64,000 nucleotides of DNA from Petrolisthes cinctipes (Eukaryota > Arthropoda > Malacostraca > Decapoda > Porcellanidae): assembly GCA_033782935.1 (NCBI GenBank), contig JAWQEG010001313.1:632001-696000 (forward strand), read 5' to 3'. The notes under the pieces were generated by a model. It was not told the DNA's origin. It worked only from the letters and a program-made list of their open reading frames with translations, and did no database searches. This document shows positions 1-11,651 of the stretch, one piece after another. Position 1 is the stretch's first letter; each line of letters starts with the position of its first letter. The translations under genes and the position numbers were made by a program.

Positions 1-916
1 ACGAATGTTTACGTTTTTGCATAAAAAATATTTGTTCAACATAGCTGCACAAGTATTAATGTTCCCATTTTAGACATTGGTGTGCTCTGGTTTCCTTGAA
101 TTTATATAAATCCAAGGAAAAGATTTTAACATGAGTAAGCACAGAACCATTTATTCTCGGAAATAAGGTATTAATACATCTGGATAGTTTTCAGATAAGT
201 TAAGCTCTGCCAAGTCGGCGGATAATAATTTTATCGGGCTTATGATCCTACGAATGTGTAGTTCCCTTGTATTCTATCCTGAAAAAAATTGCTTATTTGG
301 CAGGGTATTGACGGCAGCCAAGGACAGAAAACAGTATTACAATGAGTATGAATCCTTTGGCTTCAAACCTAAAGATTCGAAAGATTCATGCAGTCGAACA
401 AAGTCGAAAACAAATGTGACTCAACCACCTCTGGTCAGGTCGTGCCTGTCCACCATTTCTCTTTGGCATCATAAAAACAAATTTTTATAAATCAAAATTG
501 TCAAATTATTGTGTAAAAAAAATGTTTGGAACCATAAAAAAACAAGTGTAAAAACTCAAGAAAAAAGTTGCATTAAAATTAGGAAAAACATAGTATTTAT
601 ACATTTAATTAAGAAAAAAACAAGAAACCTATCATGGCAGTGCCTAACACTATATTGATACCACTGCATTTCACTACAACTGTAATAAACTAATACCAGC
701 TCAGGTCCCCTACAGTATACAGATAAATTAATTCATAGTTTTAACATCAGTACACACAATCCAATATGAATAACTATATTTGTGAAGGAGCTTCTTTACT
801 TCATTAGCACTTTCTTTCTGAATCAGGAATTAAATTAAATGAATGTTAGCATTATTGAGAATGCAGGGGTGCGGACCACAGATTGATTTTGATATTGCTC
901 CGCTCTATAAACAAAA

Positions 917-917
<1 letters not shown>
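1..917. other. unassigned AT-rich sequence
   Basis: I see no recognisable gene, repeat family or RNA here. An 82-codon open frame at 242-490 (+) has no recognisable domain and no convincing splice or start context, so it is not called. Confidence 0.5.

Positions 918-918
<1 letters not shown>

Positions 919-960
<42 letters not shown>
919..960. repeat. (GA)n microsatellite
   Basis: Uninterrupted GA dinucleotide run of about 40 bp. Confidence 0.95.
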
Positions 961-962
<2 letters not shown>

Positions 963-1264
963 TTTTAATATATTTTACACTGTTAATTGAAAAAATTAAT
1001 GGCCAAGGCTAAAAAGATTCCAACCTGTCGTTAGACTGGAATGATGGAAAGTAGAAGATCTAGGAGAAATGTGGAGTCCACCCATGTGATAAACAAACTC
1101 TTTAATTTCCTGATCCATCAGACTCAAATTTCAATAAAAATATAAGTCAGACAAAAAATGATACCTTTAATAAACCAGTAGATACAAGGAAGAAGTTAGG
1201 AAACGCTACTCATAGATAAAAGCAATAAATAAGAAAGATATTCGAACTCAATACGAGGTAAAAC

Positions 1265-1705
1265 ATTTAGAGTATGAGAGTGATTAGGAGAGAAGAGAGT
1301 GTGAGTAAGTGGAAAGAGGAAGGGAAAAAGACAGATAGAGAGAGTTAGAGGATAAATTAAAGGAATGGGGGAGAGGAAGAGAGAGAGGAAGGGAACAAGA
1401 GAGACAGATGAGGATGGAGGGCGCTTGTTAGGTAGAGAGGGGATGAAGGGAGCAATGGAGAGAAAGAGGGGGTGGGAGGGAGCAGTGGAGAGAAAGAGTG
1501 GGGAGAGAGGGGGCAGTGGAGAGAAAGAGGGGGGTGGGAGGGAGCAGTAGAGAGAAAGAGGGTGAAGGGAGGGAGCAGTGGAGATAAAGAGAGGGGGAGA
1601 GGGGGCAGTGGAGAGGAAGAGTGAGGTGGGAGGGAACTGTAGAGAGAAAGAGTGGGGAGGGAGGGGGAGCTAAAGAAGGGAAAGAAAGATGGAGGGGGAC
1701 CAGTT
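1265..1705. repeat. purine-rich GA/GGGA degenerate repeat
   Basis: About 440 bp of nearly pure purine on the plus strand, with loose tandem units of the form GAGAAAGAG-GGG-GAGGGAGCAGTGGA, roughly 35-40 bp long. Open frames through it on both strands (Pro/Ser/Leu-rich or Glu/Arg/Gly-rich) are composition artefacts. A homopurine tract of this length could adopt triplex (H-DNA) structure; that is inference. Confidence 0.85.
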
Positions 1706-1974
1706 CTCTTAATCTTTAACAAATGAAAGCGACATCAAAGTAAATAGTTTGACAGATTGAAGAGATAAATCACACTAATCATAGAATATCGCCACAATGT
1801 AAGTAAATAGCTACAGATATATATCGCCTTATTCATGTGAAGGGAAAGTGAAGAGGGGGAACAGAAGGATATCATACATCTGGACATGCGAGTCAGTGTT
1901 ACCAGATGAATTCTTGTTGAAGCAAAACAGAGGTGGGTACGAATACTTGTGGCCAATAGTACATCCACTCTATA

Positions 1975-2706
1975 GGGTGTAGCAAAGTCAATTACTTCTG
2001 TTTTGGTCCTCTCAGATACCATCACCTTACTCTTACCAACATTCACCTTCAGTTTTCTTTGCTTACACACGGACTGAAACTCATCCACCACCCTCTGTAA
2101 CTCCCTTTCACTCTCGGCCAGCAGCACAGTGTCATCCGCAAATAAGCTTGTAACCAAGGACCAATCTACTCCATTGAACCTCAGTTTCGCACCCAGGCCC
2201 TCCACCTTTGCCTTCATCTCTCTCATGCACCCATCCATAAAAATATGGAACAACTATGGTGACATGACACACCCCTGCCTCAATCCTACACTGATATCAA
2301 AGTTCTCACTCAAATCACACTCAACCCTCACACAAGCTTTTGCCTCTCTATAGAAAGCCTCAATCCCCTCCAGCAAGCGCCCACCAACACCGTAAATCCT
2401 TAATACATCTGTCATAGCTCTCCTATCAACCCTATCGTATGCCTTCTCCAAATTTATGAAGGCAGCATACAACTTCCTACCCTTCCCAATATATTTCTTC
2501 ACTGTTGATTTTATTGCAAAGATCTGGTTCACACATCCTCTACCCTTTCTGAACCCTCCCTGCTCCTCATTGACTTTATTCCCAGTTACTTCTATCAGTC
2601 TCTCAGTAAGAACCTTCCCATACACCTTCCCCGGTACACTAAGAAGGCTTATTCCCCTATAGCTACCACACTCATCCTTACTCCCCTTCCCCTTGTACAG
2701 AGGCAC
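1975..2706 (-). pseudogene. reverse transcriptase domain, RTE-like element (broken)
   Basis: About 240 codons of RT palm and fingers. In order: SYRGISLLS, EEQGGFRKGRG, motif A AAFINLEKAYDRV, GLRQGCVMSP (motif B) and SLFADDTVLLAES (motif C, catalytic DD intact). Two lesions are visible. A TAG at 2251-2253 stands where the spacer copy has Trp (MSPWLF). Motif A reads INL where the family has IDL, so the catalytic Asp is Asn. The copy cannot encode an active enzyme. Confidence 0.8.
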
Positions 2707-3263
2707 AATTATGACTCTCCTTCAGTTCTCTGGCACTTCTCCCTGCCTCCAAGCCAATATGCATATAAGCAGCATCCACTCCACCACTTCCTCCCCCCTA
2801 CACCTCAGCATCTCTCCAGTTATTTCATCCACCTCCGGTGCCTTTCATATTGCTTTTCTGACCTCTTCCCTTCCTAATTCTCCCTGTACATCCTGTCGTC
2901 TACCTCCTGCCTCCATCCCCATGTATGTCACCACCGCCTCCCCTCCAGTCCCCCCATTCATCAACCGATCAAAATGCCTATTCCACATTTCTTTCACTTC
3001 CTCACTTCTACTCACAGTAACTCCATCCTCTCTCTTCATTCTCACGCTCTTTCTCTTTTCACCTCCTTCCAGAATAATTTCTTGTTTTCTCTAAACTTCT
3101 CACTCAGTTTCCTACCAAACTCCTCATCCACTCTCCTTTTGCTCTCACTCACCGTCCTCTTCACTTTCCTCTTACACTCATTGTATTCCCTCTTTCACCT
3201 CCTCTGGCACATTTCTCTGCAAGGTTCTCCTAAAAGCCTTGTTCTTATTCTCTACTGCATCCT

Positions 3264-3655
3264 TCACTTCTTCAGATCACCATACACTCCCTTTCTTCCC
3301 CCTCTTTTGTACCCCACCACTTCTGCTGCTGTCTTACACACTAAAGTTTTGAATGTTTCATACACATCATTCACTCCCACTCCCTCCCCTATCACCATCC
3401 TTGCATCCCCCAGCACCTCACTCACCCTCCTCTTATATTCCTCCCTATATTCTGCTTCATCTAATTTCCCACTAGCCACCTCCTCACCCCTTCATCCCTC
3501 CTACCATATTCCCACTTAGCCCTAACCTTCATCCTTACTAACACCGTAAAATGGTCGGAGCATTGGATAATTTCTCTCACCACTTTTGCATCGACCCTGT
3601 GATCGTGTATGAAACTTGGAGGCTTGTGATTCCTCCTGACTATGCCACGAAACAT
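3264..3655 (-). pseudogene. endonuclease-to-RT linker of the RTE-like element
   Basis: Contains the tail of the endonuclease (VVREIIQCSDHF) followed by the charged linker MKVRAKWEYGRRDEG and KLDEAEYREEYKRRV that precedes the RT in this family. Frames 3461-3655 and 3264-3479 overlap by a frameshift near 3470. Further linker remnants are visible down to 2845 (MKREDGV…EEVKEMWNRHFDRLMNG). Confidence 0.6.
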
Positions 3656-3721
3656 GCTCCTTCAATATTGGTGATGTTTCGTGGCAATATTTGAAGGACT
3701 CGCAAACCTCCAATTTTCTGA
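3594..3721. mobile_element. about 125-bp imperfect-palindrome insertion (MITE-like)
   Basis: Aligning the endonuclease frame on both sides (…RLRDLVV before, DAKVVRE after) shows about 42 extra codons. The extra DNA folds on itself: TGCCACGAAACAT pairs with ATGTTTCGTGGCA, the flanking TCCTTCAATATTG pairs with CAATATTTGAAGGA, and outer blocks GGAGGCTTG and CAAACCTCC also pair. It is probably a small foldback element. No clear target-site duplication could be read. Confidence 0.6.
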
Positions 3722-4174
3722 CTACACCACAAGGTCCCTTAACCTTTCATCCACTGCCACATAATAATCAATCAAACTCTTCTGCTCTCCTCTCTCATCC
3801 CTTCTCTTCCATGTATACCTGTGGATCATCTTGTGCTGAAAGAAGGTGTTCGCCAAGAACAACCCCCTCTCAGCACAGACATCCACCAGATACTCACCCT
3901 TCTCATTTACTCCTTCTACTCCCCATTTACCCACAATACTTCCCACTTCCTCACTTCCATACATATCTCCCATCATCACCACTCTCCTTCCATGATCAAT
4001 CTTTCTCAGACACGCATTCAATTTCTCCCAAAACACACTCATCCTCTCTCTCTCCGTCCTACTCTTTTCATCCTCTGGTGCATATGCACACACCCACGCA
4101 TATTTCACCATCCCAATCGTTCCCGTCATCCATACAATCCTCGACCCATGTCCATCCACTCCCTTCCACACCAA
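3722..4174 (-). pseudogene. apurinic-like endonuclease domain, RTE-like element (broken)
   Basis: About 150 codons covering the middle of an exonuclease-III-like (APE) endonuclease, the domain that nicks target DNA to prime reverse transcription. Visible landmarks are a YAPEDE block, an FWEKLN block, the VVMMGD catalytic strand and a RYTWKRRDERGEQKSLIDY block. The usual GDLNAR wording reads GDMYGS, so the conserved Asn after the catalytic Asp is lost. The frame should run on to an SDH motif but is interrupted at about 3721 by an inserted hairpin; beyond it the endonuclease end resumes near 3590 (ending SDHFTVL). Confidence 0.7.
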
Positions 4175-4390
4175 CCCATCCTCCCCCTACCCTCCCTTCT
4201 TACCAACCCATCCTCCACCTACCCCAACCATTCCTCCTTACCAACCTATCCTCCTCCTACTTTGTATACTCCCACCATCCCCCTGTGAGTTCCCTATCCT
4301 CCCTTCTTACCAACCCATCCTCCTCCTACCCCCCATATCCATTCACCTTGTCCTCCCTCTACCCCTACACACACTCTCAGTGAGTGACTG

Positions 4391-5169
<779 letters not shown>

Positions 5170-5179
5170 CTGCACCATA

Positions 5180-7085
5180 TAAAAATTAATAAAAGTAATG
5201 TGTATGTATATTTGTTGTCAATCAGAGAGTGAAGCTCAAGTTCAAGTTCTAGGGTCCCGCAGAGGGCCGCTCATGGGCGGCATAATATGCGGGGGTTGTG
5301 CGGGGGATTTAGGGATCCAGGGCAGGATTAGGAAGAGGGTTAGGATGAGGGTGGATTGGGTCAGGGACTGTGGGTTGAGGATTAGGATTGGGGAGGTAAT
5401 GATTGGTGATCCTATTTCTAAATGTGTCAAGAGTGGGGCTATTAACTACGTGAGATGGGAGATGATTCCACTCTTGGATGCTGCGGGGAAAGAATGAGTG
5501 CCTAAATATATCAGTGCTTGTCTGGTATGTATGGTATTTTAAGTTGTGGCTGCCTCTAGTGGATCGTATACTTGTAGGGTGTAGATATGTGTCTTTGTCT
5601 ATGTCAACTAACTTGTTTGTGATTTTGTATATCATCTGTTGTCTGTGTATCTGTCTTCGTGTTACTAATGGGTCTAGTTTTGTGTCTTGTTTAAGCAAAG
5701 TGACTGATGTAGTGTGTCTGTAATCACGTCTGGCCCATCTTGCAGTCTTGTTTTGTATGGACTCTAATTTATTGATATTATTGTAAGTGTGTGGGTCCCA
5801 GACGGTGTCGCAATGATCTAAATGTGGCCGAACGAAAGTGTTGTATGCAATAATTTTGGTGTCTGTGTTACACCTGCTGAGGTTCCTGCACAAGAACCCC
5901 AGGACCCTACTAGCTTTAGCCCTGATGCTACCTATGTGTGTGTTCCACCTCATGTCCGCTGAGATGTGGACGCCCAAGTATTTGTGGGAAGTGACTTTGT
6001 TGAGGTTGGTGTTGTGTAATTGGTATTTATATGGAATGACATTATGGGCACGGGTAAAACGGATGTGATGGCATTTGTCAGGTCTAAATGTCATCTGCCA
6101 CTTGACTTCCCAGTCTTCAAGTGCAGTTAGGTCGTCCTGTAGTCGAAGGCAGTCATTCCTATCTTTAATTGGTCTGTCAACTAAGCTATCGTCTGCAAAG
6201 AGTCTAGTGGTAGAGGAAAGTGAAAGTGGGAGGTCATTAATGTATGAAAGGAAGAGAAGGGGACCCAGGACAGTGCCCTGGGGTACCCCAGAGGTCACAG
6301 GAACAGATGGAGACTGACTACCGTCAAGAACTACACGTTGCTTTCTGGTAGTCAAGAACGTTCTAATCCAGTGAAGAAGTTGTCCCTGTATGCCATAGAA
6401 TTCTAATTTGTGTAGTAGTCTTTGGTGAGGGACTTTGTCGAAGGCTTTGGCAAATTCTAATACTATGGCGTCAACCTGTCTGATTTTTGTGTCATTGAGG
6501 GACTGCAAGATGTCATGAGTAGTTACCAGTAGCTGCGTCTCACACGAGCGTTTAGGCCGAAAACCGTGTTGATTGTCAGTCAGTATATTTTGCCTATCAA
6601 AGTGGTCCATTATGTGTCTATGAATAATGTGTTCTAAAATTTTGCAGGGGACTGAGGTAAGTGAAATAGGTCTATAATTAATGGGAAGGGTTCTGTCTCC
6701 GGATTTAAAGATTGGGGTCACATTTGCCAAAAGCCAGTCTTGAGGGAGTTCACCGGTCTGTAAAGTCTGTGAGAATATAACCTGCAGGACAGGGGCAAGA
6801 ACGCTAGCGTTAGTCCTCAATATCCTGCAGGGTATATTGTCTGGTCCAGTCGCTTTGTGTATGTCTACCTCAGATAAGAGTTTCTCAATTCCTTGGGTGT
6901 TTATATGAATGGGAGGGATAGGTGGGTGTGATGGTGTTGGCATGTCTGGTAAGTGTTCATGTTCATGGGTAAAAACGGACTGGAATTGTGTGTTAAGGGC
7001 GTTGGCTTTGTCTTGTGGGTGTGTAACCAAGGAATTGTTGTGTAGTAATGTTGTAATACCGGTCGAGCAACAGTGAAGCAACAGT
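5180..7085 (-). mobile_element. 5'-truncated CR1/Jockey-type non-LTR retrotransposon
   Basis: Minus-strand element that begins inside the coding region (about 7085) and runs to a 3' end near the AT microsatellite at 5180. No endonuclease is present. It ends immediately upstream of the first candidate host exon at 7140, so its insertion may have separated earlier exons or the promoter of that gene. Confidence 0.75.
5309..7085 (-). pseudogene. reverse transcriptase, CR1/Jockey-type (5'-truncated, motif A changed)
   Basis: A single open frame of about 590 codons. It starts in the pre-RT linker (KANALNTQFQSVFTHE), then HKATGPDNIPCRIL, NYRPISLTSVPCKILEHII, GFRPKRSCETQL, motif A VLEFAKAFDKVPH, motif B SGVPQGTVLGPLLF, motif C LFADDSL and the thumb/tail region (HLDHCDTVWDPH). 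The uninterrupted frame suggests a fairly recent insertion. In motif A the residue before F-x-K-A-F-D is Glu where the catalytic Asp is expected (LEF, usual LDF), so activity is doubtful. The proline/asparagine-rich C-terminus comes from a degenerate GGRTTAGG-type repeat at 5310-5400. Confidence 0.85.
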
Positions 7086-7139
7086 GAAGACCCCAACACA
7101 CTGTAACGTGATGACTATACCACACCTAGTGGGTTACAG

Positions 7140-7453
7140 GGAACCACTACACCACAACCACCACTACCACAACAACAACAGCAACAACAACAACACGATG
7201 ATGATGATGAAGGAGGTGGTGCTGGAAGTGGAGATCGTCCTCACACCTCCACCAAGCACTGAGTATAACATTGTGAGGGTGGAGGTGGGAACACTCGACA
7301 TCAACAATACTCCTGTGGGACGAATAGACTTCGAACGACGTCCATCTTATGGTGAGGAGTATCTGTGGTTGTATTGTCTCCAGGATTATGTTGGTCGTGT
7401 CTTGACTCCCTGGAATATCATACCATCACAACACCATCAGTATCATACTCAAG
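7140..7453 (+). CDS. candidate host gene, exon 1 (possible internal exon)
   Basis: First recognisable exon of a four-exon candidate gene. The 3' end is a good donor (CAAG|GTAAGC at 7453/7454), leaving phase 1. The frame reads through a His/Asn-rich stretch from CAC/AAC repeats, four Met codons (first ATG 7198), then KEVVLEVEIVLTPPPS and FERRPSYGEEYLWLYCLQ. The 5' edge is uncertain: TTACAG at 7134-7139 could be an acceptor, or translation could start at 7198. Codons used from 7198 give 362 residues when all four exons are joined. No signal peptide is seen, so earlier exons may lie upstream of the retroelement at 5.2-7.1 kb. I do not recognise the protein family. Confidence 0.45.
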
Positions 7454-7458
7454 GTAAG

Positions 7459-7516
<58 letters not shown>

Positions 7517-7525
7517 ATTACAGCG
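7454..7525. repeat. (CT)n microsatellite at splice donor
   Basis: About 50 bp of CT run beginning eight bases after the exon donor at 7453. Confidence 0.9.
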
Positions 7526-7661
7526 TTGGTGAATCTGGAGTTACTAATTCCTCCAAAGTTTTCAAAGCAACAGGACACCAATATATTTGTTAATGTGGTT
7601 CTGTTTCATGTCATACTTTGGAGGAATCAAGACACTCTAATGTACCAACACTGTATTAACC
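7526..7661 (+). mobile_element. short inverted-repeat element (MITE family A), copy 1
   Basis: About 135 bp sharing with 35921-36051 the order TGGT-AAT-CTGGAG, CCTCCAAA, CATACTTTGGAGGAA and AATGTACCAACA. The internal TCCTCCAAA/TTTGGAGGA pair forms a stem. The copy at 35921 shows the termini best. Confidence 0.55.
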
Positions 7662-7775
7662 CCTTAAGCTTACATAACGAGCATAACATATCACATAACC
7701 TTTATAATTTTGCCTTTATTATCTATTATATATACTTAACATGTTTTTTAATTCAGCATTTTTGTATAAACACAC

Positions 7776-7776
7776 A

Positions 7777-7873
<97 letters not shown>
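7776..7873. repeat. (CT)n microsatellite
   Basis: About 95 bp CT run preceded by a short CA run. Confidence 0.95.
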
Positions 7874-7962
7874 AGAAAACCGTATGATCGAAATTCTAAA
7901 GGTACTAACTCAAATTTATATTTTTTTATGAAAATTTAATACTATTCCGTATCATTATATAA

Positions 7963-7963
<1 letters not shown>

Positions 7964-8001
<38 letters not shown>

Positions 8002-8300
8002 AGATTACAAAATGGTGGATGAAGGTATATTGTGTGTGTGTGTGTTACAGATTACAAAATGGTGGTTGAAGGTATAATGTATCTGTGTGTGTATGTGTGT
8101 ATGTGTGTGTGTGTTACAGATTACAAAATGGTGGACGAAGGTATAATGTGTGTGTATGTGTGTTACAGGTTACAAATTAGTGGATGAAGGTATAATATGT
8201 GTGTGTGTGTGTGTGAAAAATTGGTGGATTTAGGAATAATATATCTGTGTGTGTATGTGTGTGTGTGAAACTAATGGTGTTGATGGTGTTACAGATTACA
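7964..8300 (+). repeat. GT-rich minisatellite with repeated acceptor-like units
   Basis: Four or five diverged copies of a unit made of a GT run followed by GTTACAGATTACAAAATGG, TGGA(T/C)GAAGG and TATAAT. Each copy presents a TTACAG|AT acceptor-like site. The last unit (8288-8297) leads into a short stretch ending in stops, so I do not call an exon there. Confidence 0.7.
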
Positions 8301-8525
8301 GAGTGGAGGATACAAGTTTATCAAGAGCAGGAAGGGAATCAACAAAGTCTTGTAGCTGACCAACAGTGTCCCCGAGGTGTGGAACGCTTCCCTTAGAACG
8401 AGCTGAGGGTGTGGTGTTATGACGGTAATAACTGTGGTCAAGTGTTATCACCTCCCACCATAACAGGTCAGTAACACCAATATACATCTATTCTTACATT
8501 TATCTCTTTACATTCACACACACAC

Positions 8526-8527
<2 letters not shown>

Positions 8528-8594
<67 letters not shown>

Positions 8595-8595
8595 G
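8528..8595. repeat. (GA)n microsatellite
   Basis: About 65 bp GA run directly beyond the 3' end of the adjacent minus-strand retroelement. Confidence 0.95.
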
Positions 8596-8897
8596 AAAAG
8601 GTTGATTGATTTATTTATTGATGCCATTAGACATCTGGCGGCGCAACAACAATGGTCATATACCGCCCAACAAAAAAAAAAGGTCATCTACATCATTAAT
8701 AAAATATGTACAAAGATTAAATAATTTTCACTACCTCGAAAGGGAGAAGCAGCATGAATAAAACTCACGTCTTCCAAAAAATGATATATTAATGAAATAA
8801 CCTACTTAAGTTAGATATATAAAAAAATTGAAATATTAACGAAAGAAACACTAAACTTTAACTACCTAAAAATTAATAGCCACAAATACAATAAAAT

Positions 8898-9860
8898 TCA
8901 CAATTTGTGGAGAAGGCCAGCCTCCTCCACATAGGAGAGGGTATTCCCTCCCACACTACAAGCCTCCTCCCCGAGCACCTGGGAGAAACTGTAAGAACCG
9001 TCACCCTTCTGGTACTTGGAGAGGTGCCTACGACGAAGGTCCCCAAGGCTGGGACACTCGACAATAAGATGCCGTACTTTCAAAGGGACCAGACAATCAT
9101 CACAGTAGGGAGGGTGAGCCCTCTCCATTAAAAAGCCATGAATCAATAATGTGTGGCCAATGCGGAGACGGACGAGAGCTGTCTCCTACAGGCGGGACAG
9201 GCCACTGTAGCTCCACAAACCAAGGCGCTGGCGGATGTCGCTGAGCTTGTTAGCCCCGATGGCATCCCATCTGTCCTGCCAGCAGGAACGAATGGTAGCA
9301 TCTATGTAGGGTCGAAGGTCCACTGCAGGAACAGGATGACGCCTGGCAGGAGGCCGGGAATTGGAGACCACAGCCTTAGCCAGGGCGTCAGCCCGCTCAT
9401 TCCCATCAACATCCACATGGGCCGGGACCCAACAAAAAGTGACTTTGCGGCCACGACGACCCAGGAGGACAAGCCACTCAAGAATGGCCAACACCAGGAG
9501 ATGGGAAGAGTTAAAATTGCACAAGGCCTGCAAGGCACTACAGGAATCGCTAAAAATAGTAAACGAAGGCTGAGGGAGAGTAAAAATCACTTGGAGGGCA
9601 TATAAAATGGCCGAGAGCTCAGCACTAAAAATGGACATGACAGAAGGGAGCCTGCCTCCACGGCAAAAGTCAGGAAAGACAACTCCAAAGCCAACTCCAG
9701 CATCAGACTTTGACCCATCAGTGTACACAGGGAGGGACTCCCTGTGAGTGAAGGCATGTTCTAAAAAGAGGGAAGAGATTCCTTCTTCTCTGTAAAGCAG
9801 GTGCAGGGGAAAACTTCTGGAAAAAGCCATGGAGCCACCCTGGGGACCCTCACAGGACAA
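8898..9860 (-). pseudogene. ORF2 RNase H and C-terminal zinc motif of the I-like element
   Basis: The frame 9860-9186 overlaps the RT frame by a shift near 9800. It encodes RNase H (removes RNA from the cDNA hybrid): VYTDGSKSDAGVG, SAELSAILYAL, IFSDSCSALQAL and HVDVDGNERADALAKAV, giving the D-E-D-D set. A second shift leads to 9146-8898 with the usual C-terminal Cys motif (PPYCDDCLVPLKVRHLIVEC). Confidence 0.8.
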
Positions 9861-11224
9861 ATCTGGAAGTCATCTATGCCCATCTCCTCCAAAGCCTTCC
9901 TGACCCGGAAGCCAAAGGGCCATGGTGCAAGAGAATGTAAAAAGTAGTACTGAAACATGATATCAGATGACACCGCCAAGCAGGGTAGGGAGTCAGGAAG
10001 TCTATGTAATCGATGCCAACAACGAACCATCAAGGACTGGCGACGGAGATCAAGAGGTGGCACATTAGCGTCCACTAGGAGACTGGGGATTGGGGACGAC
10101 CTGAAGGCTTTGGTCGCCAGACGTACCCCAGCATGATGAACAGGGTCTAAAACTCTGAGACAGGCATCGGTGGCAGAAGAGTACACCTTACACCCATAGT
10201 CGAGTTTTGACCTAATAAGAACATGGTATAGGCGGAGGAGGGTGGCCCGATCAGCCCCCCAGGATGTATGGCTCAGGACCCTCAACAGGTTAAGAGCCTT
10301 GAGGCAAGAGACCTTAAGTGTACGTAAGTGGGGAACCCAAGTCAAACGTTTGTCAAAAAGGAGACCCAAAAAGCGAGTCTCCTCGACACATCGTATCCGA
10401 TGACCAAACATGAATAAGTCCGGATCCGGGTGGACGCCTCGGATGCGGCAGAAGTGCATAGCAACTGTCTTGGAAGGAGAAAATCGAAACCCATGAGAAC
10501 CAGTCCAACGTGACAGCCTGTCAAGGGCAAGCTGCATGTGCCGCTCCGCCACTGACATACGGGAAGCAGCAAACCAGACTGCCAGGTCGTCAACGTACAT
10601 CGAGTTAGCTATACCGTCTGGAAGGGATGAGGCAATGGCATTAATTGCTACTGCAAACAATGTGACACTAAGGACGCTTTCCTGGGGGACGCCCTCCTCC
10701 TGTGCAACAGATGCTGAGTGGGTTGTACCAACCCTCACAGAAAAACTGCGACCACTGAGAAACTTCATAAGAAAGCATGGAAGGCGACCCCGCAGGCCAT
10801 ATAAATGGAGTTGCTGCAGGATGCCATATCGCCATGTAGTGTCATAGGCTTTCTCTAAATCAAAGAATATACAGACAAGGTGTTGATGTCGTGCAAAGGC
10901 CTCACATGCAGCAGCTTCCAACCTGACCAGAGCATCTGTAGTGGAACGGTGTTTACGAAAGCCAGACTGGGACGGAGACAGAAAATCACCCCGTTCCAAG
11001 AAGTATACCAGTCTGACATTCACCATCTTTTCAAATAGTTTACAGAGACAGGAGGTCAAGGCAATTGGTCGATAATTGAGGGCAACACCAGAGTCCTTGC
11101 CCGGCTTTAGGAAAGGAAGGATGGTAGCAACCCTCCACCCAGAAGGGAAGACACCCTCCAGCCAGATTCTGTTATATAGAGCTAAAAGAAATGAGATCGC
11201 CTCCTCACCCAAGTGTCGTAACAT
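9761..11224 (-). pseudogene. ORF2 reverse transcriptase domain of the I-like element
   Basis: 487-codon frame. MLRHLGEEAISFLLALYNRI, WRVATILPFLKPGKDSG, NYRPIALTSCLCKLFEKM, SGFRKHRSTTDAL, motif A FFDLEKAYDTTW (Asp present), then motif B reading EEGVPQESVLS (usual QGSVLS, so Gly is Glu) and motif C MYVDDLAVW. The thumb and linker follow to about residue 480. A GA run at 11265-11277 and a frameshift separate it from the upstream linker frame (11715-11392). Confidence 0.8.
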
Positions 11225-11651
11225 TGCATATGGGATGTTGTCTGGCCCAGGAGAAGTGTCGCCACAGAGAGAGAGAGAGCAGAATGCACGTCTTTCAGGG
11301 TGAATATATGGTTATAACTTTCATTCTCGTTCCCGGAGAAATCTAGGACAGTACGCTCCTTGGCTCTTAACTCATGTCTGACAGCCAGAGGTCAAGAGTC
11401 ATGGCTGGAGACTTTTGCAAAAGCCTCCGCCATGGTATTGGCCACCGTCAAACTATCCATGATCTTAATTCCATTGACCTTAAGCACAGGTGGAGTACTA
11501 GGAGAAAACTTCCCCGCCATCTTACGAACTCTCCTGAACACTTCGGTGAGTGGAGTTTTAGTATTAATTGAAGACACATAGGCTTTCCAAGATGCACGTC
11601 GGGTCTCTTTTAAAACTCGTCTAGCCCGGGCCCTTGCCCGTCGGAAGTCCT

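Larger units (their letters stand above)
1735..4390 (-). mobile_element. decayed RTE-like non-LTR retrotransposon
   Basis: Read on the minus strand, the order is endonuclease (about 4174-3590), linker (3655-3264) and reverse transcriptase (2706-1975). The same family occupies the palindrome spacer at 43407-44837, which keeps the 3' part that is missing here. This copy loses similarity after about 1965 (minus strand) and continues into unrelated sequence, so its 3' end is truncated. It has an in-frame stop in the reverse transcriptase and a palindromic insertion in the endonuclease. Assignment to the RTE clade rests on the endonuclease and RT wording (MGD block, FADDTVL box, GLRQGC-MSP) and is from family knowledge. 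Confidence 0.75.

Noticed and set aside
242..490. 82-codon open frame near the window start
   Set aside because: No recognisable domain, no splice or start support and no relation to the host gene frame.
1357..1722. Ser/Pro/Leu-rich 121-codon frame
   Set aside because: Translation of a homopurine repeat.
3691..4383. 230-codon plus-strand Pro/Ser/His-rich frame
   Set aside because: Antisense shadow of the RTE-like endonuclease.
8296..8487. Open frame on minus strand and possible alternative exon on plus strand after TTACAG at 8290
   Set aside because: On the plus strand both plausible frames hit stops within about 35 codons, and the phase-consistent partner of exon 1 is at 20207. The minus frame lies among repeats and has no known domain.
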